Source: Epichloe hybrida (Eukaryota > Ascomycota > Sordariomycetes > Hypocreales > Clavicipitaceae). From it: a stretch of 64,000 nt of DNA. The notes beneath the pieces are model-generated. The model was not told the origin of the DNA. It worked only from the letters and a program-made list of their open reading frames with translations, and made no database searches. Shown in pieces: positions 55,082-64,000 of this stretch. A program made the translations under genes and the position numbers. How positions within the stretch are numbered: the first letter of the stretch is position 1; the number at the start of each line of letters is the position of its first letter. The stretch covers positions 186,001 to 250,000 of the forward strand of contig JAFEKR010000043.1 of assembly GCA_019022495.1 (NCBI GenBank). The letters are read 5' to 3'.

Positions 55082-57925
55082 CAAAACGGAAGAAGTACCT
55101 TTCTACCTAATTCCCTACCAAATATACTAGCTCTCTTTAGTAGCAAATGCAAGCAGCTTACTATAATATATAACGCTTACAACCTCTTCTGTAAAATTCC
55201 TTACCTCCCTTTATTATTACAAAGCCTTACAACATAACGCATTACAACGTAACACAATATAATATTATAAGGCTCCCTTTAAGTACTCTTTATTATATTA
55301 TTCCTAGAGTTATAGCTATCTTATATAACTATAGAAGATGCTATTAACACTATTAACACCTAGTAAGTAAGTAAGGGATTTATAGTAGTTAAATCTGGCG
55401 GTAGTTATTTAAGGCACATATAATAGAGAGTTAACTACATAATTTAATACTAGCATAGTAGGAATTATTATCTAAATACCCTTAATTCTAATATCTATAA
55501 GACCTCCTTAAGAAAGCTATAATGCCTATTTAACGCATAAGTATAATATAATACATATAATAATATCTAGGTTCCTATAATAAAGGAAAACATATATAAT
55601 TATAACCTAGTCCTTTCTCCCTTAAATTCAAGCATCCTTTAGCTTTAAAGCTAATAGAAATTTAGCCTCTAATAGCTTAAGATAAAGGTTAAAACCCTTA
55701 GTAAACATAGTATATTAACTATAAGGTAAATTACTAGCTAAATCATATAAGAGCACCCTAAAGTCTATATCACTAGATTAGATGTGTTTTTTATCTAGCA
55801 TTAGCTATAACTTACGCTTTATAACCTAGGAACATTAACACAAAAATTTATTAATCTACTAGATAATAATAACCGTATTTTCTATAAGTAATTTAATTAA
55901 GATTCTTCTAGAAAGCTTTTAAGAGTATTCTAGGTATATAAAGAGTTAATTTAGTAATAGAAGCAAAACCCTAAGCTATTACAAATAGATAATATATATA
56001 AGGTTAACTACTTTAACCTACCTCTATTATAAGTTACTAGTGTTATATCTTTATATATAATATTTAGTGTTACCTTTAGGCTTACTACTAAAGAAAATAA
56101 AGTAGCTTATAGTTAGCTTTTAAAGCACCTTAGGCTAGCTATAAAGGCTACTAGTATTAAGATGCCTAGTGTTATTATCACGGATTTTAATAAAGCTCTT
56201 AAAAGTAGTCTTTAGAATACCTTTCTATTAGCCTAGTAGTAAATATACTACTAGTATTTACTACAAAATATTATAGTTAATATTATAAAGAAGTGGCAAG
56301 GAAACCTTAATAACTATAATATCCTAGAGCTACTAGCACACAGAAGGCCACTAACTTCATGCTAGGCACGCCCTTATAATAATCCTATTAATAATACTAA
56401 TTAACCCTAGAACAACAAAGAAAATCATATTATTAAATTTAGTTCTAAGCTAGTAAAGATAGCTATAGTAATAGACTAGTCAATTACATCCGCTCTTAAG
56501 AAGCCTATTCTTCATAGTATTAAAGATACACTGCTTACAGCTTCTAGCATTTGTAATACATAGCGTATTATAATATTTGTAGCTACTAAGGATAACTTTT
56601 AGAAGCATTAGGCCGAATTTAAAGAGTAATTTAAAGAGCAGGAAGGTAAGTTTTACATTAGTAATTTTACTTAGGTAAACCCTTACTAACCTTACTATTA
56701 GAGATTATTACCTACCTTAATTTAATATATTTACTATAGCGCTACAAATAGGTAGCTTTCTCTGTTAAAGCTAACTGAAATTTTAGTATATTAAGTACCT
56801 CTTGCATAGAGGGATCTCATAGCTATTTAAAAGTAGATTATAAGCTATAATTTATTAATCTTTACGTGCTTTAGGAACGTATTTAGCAATGTATTTAAAG
56901 CTATTAGGCTGCCTTTTCCACGAAATTCAATAAAGAGTTAAAGACTTGCTAAATTAATTAGGATAATTACCTAATTATTTAACTTTTAGCTTATAAGTTA
57001 GGTTAGTTTCTAATTAACTAGGTAATCCGGTAATATCAGAAGGTAAAGGATAAATAAGAAGGTAAATCGCCTAGGACCTCATGTAGTTATTAGTTTATAA
57101 CGTAATTTGGGATCCCTTACAGTCATATAATTACCACTATATTAGAGAGCGGCAGTAGACTTCTGCTAACTTACTTTAACCATTATTAGTAGCTAAAGCT
57201 AATTACAAGTAAGTAGCAGGCTTAAATCGCTACGGAAATCAAGCTTAACCTTGATAATACAGGGAGACGATGGTAGGCCTATAATAGCCCTCATACTACA
57301 CCTAGCTTAGTTATAAATTCAGGCAGGATTCGTAATATAATTAAATAGGCTTAGGTAGTAGCTAAGGGAAGGAATTAAATAGCTATTAAGCTCGCTACAT
57401 TACAATTATCACAGGCATCACAAGCATTAACACCAGCTTCAAGCTATGGTAGTAAAGGCACATTAACATCTACAGCTTTAAGCTACAGTAGAATTACACA
57501 CCGTAGCTATAGCCACGGTAGGTAGCGTAACATACTAGCTAGCCTAGCTATATAATTTAATACCCTTATTAATACCCTTACTAGCTTATAATAAGCTACT
57601 ATAAATACTATTATAGCCTTATAAATAAGAATAATATAAGATCCTCTATTATAGTTAGTAGAAGTAAGCTATACTACACTAACGCCTATATTCACACTAA
57701 CACTAAGTTAATCATTCTCTAATAATCTCTTTAAGCCCCCTGTGAGTTAAATATAATTTATTCTATATAATTTACTATTAGGGTAGTTATAATAGCTTTA
57801 ATTCTAGCTTTTTTTATAGTATTAATACCTTCAAATATCGCATAAATAAGCATCTTAATTAACAGCGAAAATTAACGGACGTAAGTCACACTAAAATCAG
57901 GTGTGGGGACCGTCCTTCCGCTTTA

Positions 57926-57978
57926 GGACTAACGCGATATGCGCATTCAAGAAACGCGATATGCGCATTTAGATGTCC
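57926..57978 (-). repeat. Right terminal inverted repeat of the second MULE
   Basis: Reads GGACTAACGCGATATGCGCA through TTTAGATGTCC, and appears identical to the right end of the large copy. Confidence 0.95.
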
Positions 57979-58129
57979 AGAAAAGAGAGCTTCACCTCGT
58001 AGGATGGGGGAGGTGGGGGTGCTGAGTCAGCCAGACCCGGATTTTCGAGCCAAGTGCGTCCTTGAAAATGGCAAACACTTTTTTCTCCCTCCACCACACC
58101 ATAGTGTTCTTCAAATCCGGCGAAAGAAG

Positions 58130-59236
58130 ATGGCACCCACGATGCTATTGCGATCGAGCGACATGCGGCAGCACGTTGATTCCGAAGCTGACCCCGAAAA
58201 ATCCCACGGCCCAGTAACAAAAAGTGAAGCAGCAATTCATGTTGGCGACAGGGAAGCCAAACGTGCTTGTTTGAACGGAAGTCTACGACGACCTCGGCTG
58301 CGTCCTGGTGGACCTGAGACTGGTTCGATCAGCGCGCTTCTACGGGGTCACGAAATGCGTCAAGTCTACGTGCCGCCAATCGTTTGGAGCGAAACTCAGC
58401 TGCAAATTCTAGACATTGAATTTCGGGAATACTCGACATTCTCAGAACAGACTGCGGCCGAACAGGACAAGCGACGGAAAAAATCGACCGAAGGAGGAGC
58501 AGAGCAACAATCAAAGCCTGCATGGACCACCCCAGCTTGGTTCCGCAGAGAATTCAAGGGTATGAGGAAAATTTCTTCCCCGGAAAGACAACGCATAACC
58601 GTTGAGATAATGCTGGAGAAACTTGACATCGTGGAGTCACCGTACGTTGCTGGGCCTGCCTCACGAGATTTAGACAGGTAGCAGAAGCTGACAGGTTGTG
58701 ATGTTAGGATCGATGAAATCAAAGGGCGTCGAGTTCACGACAACGAGCTCAGACCTAATCAGATCGCCTTTTGGTTCGGGGGGAAGCGTGTTGGCCGGCT
58801 TGTAACGAGAGGCATCTATGAATCCAAGTCAGGGATACCATGCCTCGCTTGCGTGAATTTGTGCACAATATCCCGGCTCAGAACGGAGCGTTTCGCGAGA
58901 AGAAGCAACAAGGTACGGCCGTTCTATTTGATGGACGAACTAGAAGACCCCTACATTGCCAGCATCCTTATTGGATTAGCACAAGAGCAACTATCGCGGG
59001 GAGGCAGTACGAGCCAGGCAAAGGAACTGGTGGTGCACGTGCTTGCGCTACCGGGCCTTCGGTCTTATGATGTTTTCTTTTACAAGGCGGTGATACCGCG
59101 GGAGTTCCTTAGGAAGTTAGAGTGCCCGTCAGAAGCTGTCGAATGCGGCAAGTTAACAATTCGCCACCTTGAGTTTGATCTTCCGAAGATGACAAAGCGC
59201 CTATGGCGAGTCTTGGAGGATCATTTCGCGTCTTAG
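58130..59236 (+). CDS. Hypothetical protein of an unrecognised fungal family, 346 residues
   Basis: ATG 58130 (MAPTMLLRSSDMRQHV). An in-frame ATG at 58004 would add 42 residues but lies 26 bp from the transposon end. Exon 1 is 58130-58641, a 66-nt intron (58642-58707, donor GTACGT, acceptor TAG) follows, and exon 2 is 58708-59236. The more obvious donor near 58678 would leave an intron of only about 30 nt, so it was rejected. The N-terminal 90 residues are charged and disordered. The middle contains a basic Lys/Arg-rich segment. The C-terminal 150 residues look folded (PFYLMDELEDPYIASILIGL, then KELVVHVLALPGLRSYDVFF, then ending LPKMTKRLWRVLEDHF). No domain name or catalytic motif can be supported. 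It is next to a MULE and near the PD-(D/E)XK-like gene, so it may belong to the same lineage-specific accessory set. Confidence 0.7.
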
Positions 59237-59388
59237 ATACACAACTCTCATTAATAGATAGTTGATTGGAGTACCTCAAAACCACACAATTCCCACATGG
59301 ACCTATGTGCTGCTGCTCGTCCAGCCTGATTATCACGTCGGCTCGACCTTGAGTCCCTCCTGCCTGTCCCAAGAGCCCAAAGTTCAGT

Positions 59389-59858
59389 CTAGTTGGAGCA
59401 AAGAGTCAAGGTCACGTCTGCTCCATGGTGGCAATTCTTGACCTGACTACCAGCCGGCGGGGTTCCTTCGGGCCACACAATAGAAGGGCACGACGTGTCG
59501 GCGGCGCCCTCGACCAGCTTGTGTCCAGCAAAGGCGTCTCCGAAGACATCGCTAAGGTCATACCAGACGGCGCCGTCCCTCAAAGTATAGGCGAAAACGG
59601 TCTGCGGCTTGCCCGTGAACAAGCCATCAGCCTCGCGGGTGATCTTGAGGGCGCGACCGCCGGCCTCGGAGTCCCGGGCGAAACGCTCCGAGTAGGATTC
59701 GCCCTTCCCGATGGTGCTGCCGGGGGACAACTCGCTGCCAGCTGACCAGACCGTCACTGGGAAGGCGCAGTTGTTCATGACGGTGGCATTGCCGATGGCC
59801 GAAACAGCGGCCGCAAATGCAAAGCTGACGCACAGGCCTTTGACGTGACACCGAACAT
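59389..59858 (-). pseudogene. BYS1-family secreted protein, apparent frameshift in the signal peptide
   Basis: The mature part is clearly BYS1-like (Blastomyces yeast-phase-specific protein family, small secreted thaumatin-like fold): AIGNATVMNNCAFPVTVWSA, then ALKITREADGLFTGKPQTVF, AYTLRDGAVWYDLSDVFGD, TSCPSIVWPEGTPPAGSQ, and a final DVTLTLCSN. Four Cys are visible, enough for two disulfides. The only sensible start is ATG 59858 (MFGVTSK), preceded by an AATAAAG box about 45 bp upstream, but it is one base out of frame with the hydrophobic signal core LCVSFAFAAAVSA and the mature domain. The in-frame extension upstream has no ATG. I found no plausible intron to fix this, so it is either a one-base frameshift making a pseudogene or a sequence error. 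Absence of RIP-like change favours a recent event. Confidence 0.75.
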
Positions 59859-61239
59859 TGTTGAGTGGGAGAATCGGGAGCCTGCTGCTCTTTATTTGGA
59901 AAGGAGGCAAGGAATGGTTTGCTTTGGACGAAGCCACTTTCTTTTTGCCCGAGGGTAGGGGCGCCTTTTACATATGCCATCGAGGCTGTTCTTGTGCGTG
60001 TTCTGGTTCCTTGGCAGTGGCGACAAATAACTCACTCTGCAGACTCCGTCTCTGGCCATGCATGATTGTTTGTCGCACGCATCTTGCAGTGCGAATGGGT
60101 CACATGCGGCTTCATAGCTGACCGGCTGCGAGGCTATGCCGTTGCAAAAAGTGAAAAAGACGTGTCCAAGGCCGAGCATCGTGTTTTTTTACATAGAACG
60201 GTGGGGGGGTGGGCAAGTCTTTAAGTGGGGGATCGGCAAGGCTACCGGGGTAACATTGGTCCTTCTGTTCAGCGTCAAAAATATGGCACGACAAGTGGCT
60301 CCATTGACGCATGATAGATGCATAAGTAGTCCGACACAGGTCTCCATGTTGGGCCGCGTAGCTGGGTCGGATCAATGAGCGTGAATTGAGTTTTCCAAGG
60401 TCCGACCCTGTATGTAAGAGGGTGCGGACGGTCGCTTTATCTGTGCCATAGGGTATGTAATCTGGCCATATAAGATATGCATCTACCGAAGTGCTGGAAA
60501 GAGACTAGGGCTCTATTGGGAGCGCAGAGACTATCGTGCAACAAGGTGGCTCTGACCTCTGACATGTGACAAGGGGTTCCGATAATACCTCCATCGACCC
60601 ATTCAGGACCAAAAGTTGATGAGTGGGTCCGTGCCTGCCGCAGCGGCAACTCAAAACGTTGGGATTCCGCCACGTGAAGATTTGATTCGCGAAGCAAGTC
60701 GGCTTCTTGCCGAGGAAGGTGTCGGCGTTTGCCGAGGAAGATGTTGACGAATGCACGACATGACACCTGTCCCGGCCCGGGTGAAACAAGCCCGCTTGGC
60801 GGCGACTTGTTTGACTCGCCCGCCATTGTCGCCTTCGTCACGTCCGGGACAGGGACAACCTTGACGAAACTCTTTGCACCCCGAGGCACCGGTGTTCTTC
60901 CACGTCAGGGAGCCAACTTTCAGGCGTTCCCGGAATTTTAAAAGTCGCCGATCTGACCATGGCGCGACTCGTTCAAACGTGTTCGCTCGTGAAAGTTGGA
61001 GTGTGCAGGGTGCGAAACCTGAATCGCCTTCTCCGTCTCTCAAGTCAGTCCTGGACTAGGGACTCGGGGGGGACAAATGTATTAATATGCGTGATCACGC
61101 CGATTGACTTGGCCAGGGAAAAAAAAAAAAAGCACACAACACAGATATCTCATCTTACACGATCAAAGGCCGCTTCATCTTCGTTCCTAATCACCCAATT
61201 TTCAAGACTTGTTCCCTGTCCAACACCTAACCCGACATT
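59859..61239. other. Intergenic region upstream of the BYS1-like and small secreted protein genes
   Basis: No convincing gene in 1.4 kb between two divergent secreted-protein genes. Minus-strand frames at 60889-60437 and 61043-60651 overlap each other and lack any domain. An A run at 61119-61130 lies about 110 bp before the next start codon. Confidence 0.55.
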
Positions 61240-61586
61240 ATGAAGAACTTTAGCATCGCCCTCGTCGCCTCCCTTGCCGCCTTTGCGGCAGCGACGCCGC
61301 TCGGGGAACGAGACTGTAAGTGATTTGATTCGCCGCCAAACTCATGCCCGAGCCCCGCTCACAACTGACTCCGACGTCAGCATCCAAGGCGGGAAATAGA
61401 GGCGGGGATATTGCCAAGGATGCCACCAATCTGGGCAATAGCATTGCCAAGACGTCCAGGACGGGAAATGGAGGCGGGGATATTGCCAAGGAAGCCGTCA
61501 ATCTGAGCGGTAGTATTACCAATACCGCGCTTAGTCTGGCTGGCCTCGTTCGTGACGAGGGAGAGGGCCACGACCACGACAACTAG
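61240..61586 (+). CDS. Small secreted protein with a 24-residue internal tandem repeat
   Basis: Two exons, 61240-61315 and 61381-61586, with a 65-nt intron (donor GTAAGT, acceptor CAG), give 93 residues. The N-terminus MKNFSIALVASLAAFAAATP is a textbook signal peptide with cleavage probable after an Ala near residue 18-20. The mature part contains two 24-residue units, SKAGNRGGDIAKDATNLGNS... and SRTGNGGGDIAKEAVNLSGS..., matching at DNA level in 72-bp units. The tail is acidic and His-rich (GEGHDHDN). There is no Cys, so it is unlike disulfide-rich effectors. Transposon-derived AT-rich DNA begins right after the stop codon. No family is recognised; a secreted cell-wall or host-facing role is possible but unsupported. 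Confidence 0.8.
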
Positions 61587-61589
61587 AAC

Positions 61590-61912
61590 TATAAAGTAAT
61601 AGTAAATATTTTCTACCTTAATAGTAACCACCCTACACTTTATACTATAGATATAGCCACAGCGTTTAATACAGCGAAATTCCTTAACGACATCTCTACA
61701 AAAATAACCTAGGAAGCCCTCTAGATATACTAGATTAATACTTACCTAGGCCCTCTGGATTTTATTATTATAGACGCTAGAATAAACTTCTATAGTAACG
61801 AATTTAGATAATTTATAGCTTTAATATTAATTTTAATTAAGAAAGTCCCTGTTAAGGCATACTATAGCATTAGGAAGGTTAAAAGGTATTATAGGCCGCT
61901 AAAAGAAAAAGA
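61590..61912 (+). pseudogene. RIP-degraded retrotransposon integrase fragment
   Basis: An AT-rich patch with sharp edges. The plus-strand reading gives FNTAKFLNDIS, then INTYLGPLDFIIIDARINFY, then KKVPVKAYYSIRKVKRYYRP with interrupting stops. This matches the rve integrase core of fungal LTR elements (W-x-x-T-Y-L-G-P-P-D, then H-D-A-x-x-N-F with catalytic Asp, then V-E-A-H-x-S-x-G-x-V-E-R-Y-H with catalytic Glu). Here the Asp is retained, while the Glu of the last motif reads Lys. No LTR or other domain is nearby, so it is a truncated remnant of about 320 bp. Confidence 0.75.
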
Positions 61913-62246
61913 AAAAAACGCGCCGGCCGCGACTGAGGGATGTAGTGATTTTTTAAGAGGAAAGAATAGAACTGCTCCGTGGCGATGCCCCCCCCTCCCC
62001 TTTTTTTTTGTCTCTTCCGTGCATGTCCCTTGCCCAGGTTGGGCCATGGAATGGGGGAAGATGATGCTATGGCGGGGCGCAGTTACGTGCTTTCCACGTC
62101 GCGCATTCTGGCAAAACTTAATCCCACGCCGGGGAGCCCACTCGGCATGACTTTTAAGTAAGCCGTCTCGTTGGCGACGGGGCCGAGGAGCTAGAGTCTG
62201 GCAACCTTTTCTTTCCTCGGGGATATACGACTTCGAAAAAAAAAAA
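61913..62246. other. Upstream region of the flavin monooxygenase
   Basis: About 330 bp of mixed composition between the integrase scrap and the monooxygenase ATG, with a C-rich/T-rich tract at 61986-62010 and a 13-nt A run directly before the start codon. No gene seen. Confidence 0.6.
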
Positions 62247-64000
62247 ATGGCCAGTCCGGAGGCTGTCGATCTGAGCCCGGCACTGCACCCGGCAGGGACT
62301 TTGCTCAACGGGAGCAAGCCAGGAGGGTCCGGTTTCTCATACGGCAATGACCATATCGCGCTTGTCAACAGGTTCATCGACGAGCCGCGGGCTCTCAGAG
62401 TGGCAGTCATCGGAGGGGGCCTGGCTGGCATCCTTGCCGGCATCCTGCTGCCGGCCAAAGTACCGGGCATCCAGTTACAGATTTTCGAGAAGAACCAAGA
62501 CTTTGTGCGTGTTTGAAAAGAAAGAAAAAAAAAATGAAAAAAAAAAACCCCCTCATGTCGCGTCGCGTCGCCGTCACGACTGGATTCTGGATTTTTTTTT
62601 TGCTGAAGCGAAGTCGAGATGAATATTCTAACTTGTGCCAGGGCGGTACTTGGCTGGAAAATGTGTACCCGGGCGTGCGCTGCGACATACCCTCGCACGT
62701 CTACCAGTCGACGTTTGCGCCGAAGAAGGACTGGTCCGACAAATTCGCCTCGGGAGCCGAGATCAGGGACTACTGGCAATCCGTGGCGCGCGAGTACGAC
62801 GTCTACAAGCTTGCCAAGTTTCGGCATCGCGTTCGTGCCGCGACCTGGCGTCCCTCGACCGGTGTCTGGGCCGTGGAGGTCGTGGAGGAAGGGACGGGTT
62901 CCGTCCTGGAGCGGGATTTCGACTTCGTCATCTCGGCCACCGGGCTGTTCAACGACTGGAAACTGCCCGAGTACGAGGGCCTGTCGGACTACAAGGGCCA
63001 CTTGCGGCACGCCTCGGACTGGGATCCCTCCTACGACCCGGCCGGCAAGTCGGTGGCCGTCATCGGCAACGGGGCGAGCGGGATCCAGATCGTGGCCAAC
63101 CTGCAGAGCAAGGTGTCCCGGCTCGACCACTACGCCCGGAGCAAGACCTGGATAGCTGCCAGCTGGGCCGGCGACGACAGAAGCTTCGAGGCGCAGCCGA
63201 TACCGGACGCGGAGCAGAGAGCGTTCCGCGACGAGGAGGCGTACCTCGCGTTCCGGAAAGCCGTCGAGGACAAGTACTGGAGACGGTTCGACACGTTCTT
63301 CAGGGGCACTGCCGACAATTCCGAGCTCCGGGACAGCTTCACCGAGACGATGACGCAGCGGCTGGCTTCCAGGCCGGAGCTCGCGGGGCGTCTGTTGCCA
63401 GACTTCGCACCCAACTGTCGCCGGCTGACTCCCGGGCCGGGGTACCTGGAGGCGATTGTGCGGGAAAACGTCGACTTCATCCAGACCAGGATCCGCCGCT
63501 TCACCGAAACGGGCATCGAGACGGACGATGGAAAGCATCGGGCCGTGGACGCCGTCATCTGCGCCACCGGGTCGCGGTCGGACCTGATCCCGTCGTTCCC
63601 CATCACCGCCCACGGGAAAAGCCTCGGTGACCTGCGGAGGTCGGACGGGGACCACGGCTTCCCGTACACGTACCTCGGTGTCGCGGCCCCGGGGTTCCCC
63701 AACTTGCTGTTCCTGCACGGCCCGCACGGCACGGCACCGTCTGGCACCGTCCCTCACGCCGTGGAGTCGCAGCTGACGTACTTTGCCAAGGTTCTGCGCA
63801 AGGCATCTCGGGAGGGCATCAAGTCCATCGACGCTGATGCCAAGGCCGCCGACGACTTTGTGCAGTACTGCGACGCCTTCTTCGCGACCACGGTGCTTTC
63901 CGACAACTGCAGTTCGTGGTACAACGGAGCGACGCCTGGAGGTCGTGTCTACGGCATCTGGCCGGGCAGTGCGGCGCATCTAAGCGCCGTGAGGAAGGAG
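62247..64000 (+). CDS. Flavin-binding monooxygenase, Baeyer-Villiger type (runs off the right edge)
   Basis: FAD- and NADPH-dependent class B monooxygenase. Exon 1 is 62247-62504, a 137-nt intron (62505-62641, unusual donor GTGCGT, acceptor CAG, with long A and T runs) follows, and exon 2 runs from 62642 to the edge, giving 539 visible residues. The first Rossmann motif is VIGGGLAG (residues 54-61). The junction gives NQDF-GGTWLENVYPGVRCDIP, the FAD-site block of fungal BVMOs. A second NADPH-binding motif is VIGNGASG (226-233). The BVMO fingerprint F-x-G-x3-H-x3-W appears as Y203-K-G205-HLR-H209-ASD-W213, with Tyr for Phe. The C-terminal AVDAVICATGSRSDLIPSFP motif is also typical. Similar enzymes oxidise cyclic ketones, and some act in polyketide pathways, but no partner genes are in view. 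The C-terminus is missing. Confidence 0.92.

Larger units (their letters stand above)
55029..57978 (+). mobile_element. Second Mutator-like transposon copy (MULE), RIP-degraded
   Basis: 2,950 bp with inverted ends (55029-55081 and 57926-57978) nearly identical to those of the large copy, and a perfect 9-bp duplication AGAAAAGAG (55020-55028 and 57979-57987). The broken plus-strand transposase can be followed around 55.6-57.0 kb. One stretch reads YKVNYFNLPLL, followed by a Phe-rich strand, and later KMPSVIITDFNKAL (Asp codon 56183-56185), which matches the MULE transposase core with its second catalytic Asp in a T-D context. Several frames are closed by TAA/TAG from C-to-T change. It lies in inverted orientation to the large copy and lacks the LINE, so it serves as the uninterrupted reference. 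Confidence 0.92.

Noticed and set aside
58642..58707. Donor at about 58678 (CAG/GTAGCA) for the orphan gene
   Set aside because: It would make an intron of about 30 nt, too short. The GTACGT donor at 58642 gives 66 nt and keeps frame.
60437..61043. Two overlapping minus-strand frames before the small secreted protein
   Set aside because: They overlap in different phases, have no domain and lie in a promoter region.
61889..63979. 696-codon antisense frame over the flavin monooxygenase
   Set aside because: Arg/Gly/Val-rich composition, no domain, and it crosses the intron and promoter of a well-supported gene on the other strand.
1..64000. tRNA, 5S rRNA or CRISPR array
   Set aside because: No cloverleaf with a GGTTCGAAT-type arm, no 5S core and no regularly spaced direct repeats were seen by eye. 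A covariance-model scan would settle the RNA genes.

Overview
The window looks like a contig from a filamentous ascomycete, most likely a Sordariomycete of the order Hypocreales. The evidence is short GT-AG introns of about 55-200 nt, large spacers, recognisable single-copy fungal genes (ACC1, nudE, DOA10/SSM4, MutY homologue), and transposons degraded to very AT-rich, TpA-rich sequence full of stops, the mark of repeat-induced point mutation (RIP). Gene models were built by hand: each exon set given sums to a multiple of three and joins at GT-AG sites. Many apparent reading frames in the window begin at TTG or GTG, so starts were moved to the first plausible ATG.

Region 1 (1-35.1 kb) is a conserved block of normal base composition. 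It holds the 5' end of acetyl-CoA carboxylase (-), NudE (-), the ER ubiquitin ligase Doa10 (-), a large Ala-rich protein with one N-terminal membrane segment (+), a DIP5-like amino-acid permease (+), a riboflavin-kinase-like protein whose catalytic Glu position holds Arg (+), a CBM21 glycogen-targeting subunit of protein phosphatase 1 (-), about 6.7 kb with no convincing gene, a 97-codon candidate (-) and a second APC permease (-). A roughly 420-bp miniature relative of the transposons further right lies 5' of that permease.

Region 2 (36.4-45.9 kb) is a nested transposon. A Mutator-like element (MULE) with 53-bp or longer inverted termini and a perfect 9-bp target duplication carries a roughly 6.6-kb Tad-like LINE, itself bounded by a 14-bp duplication. 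Both are RIP-mutated.

Region 3 (46-64 kb) is an accessory mosaic: MutY-type adenine DNA glycosylase (+), a chromodomain scrap of a Ty3/gypsy element, a chimeric pseudogene, an Old-Yellow-Enzyme-type oxidoreductase (-), an intact PD-(D/E)XK-like gene (-) related to the pseudogene, a 120-bp MITE whose empty site survives in the pseudogene's upstream region, a second MULE with its own 9-bp duplication, an orphan 346-residue gene (+), a frameshifted BYS1-like secreted-protein gene (-), a small repeat-containing secreted protein (+), an integrase fragment, and a Baeyer-Villiger-like flavin monooxygenase (+) running off the right edge.

No operon-like system or obvious biosynthetic cluster is visible. 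The most informative part is region 3, where duplication, transposon insertion and RIP-type mutation can be reconstructed against each other. No tRNA, rRNA or CRISPR array was recognised.
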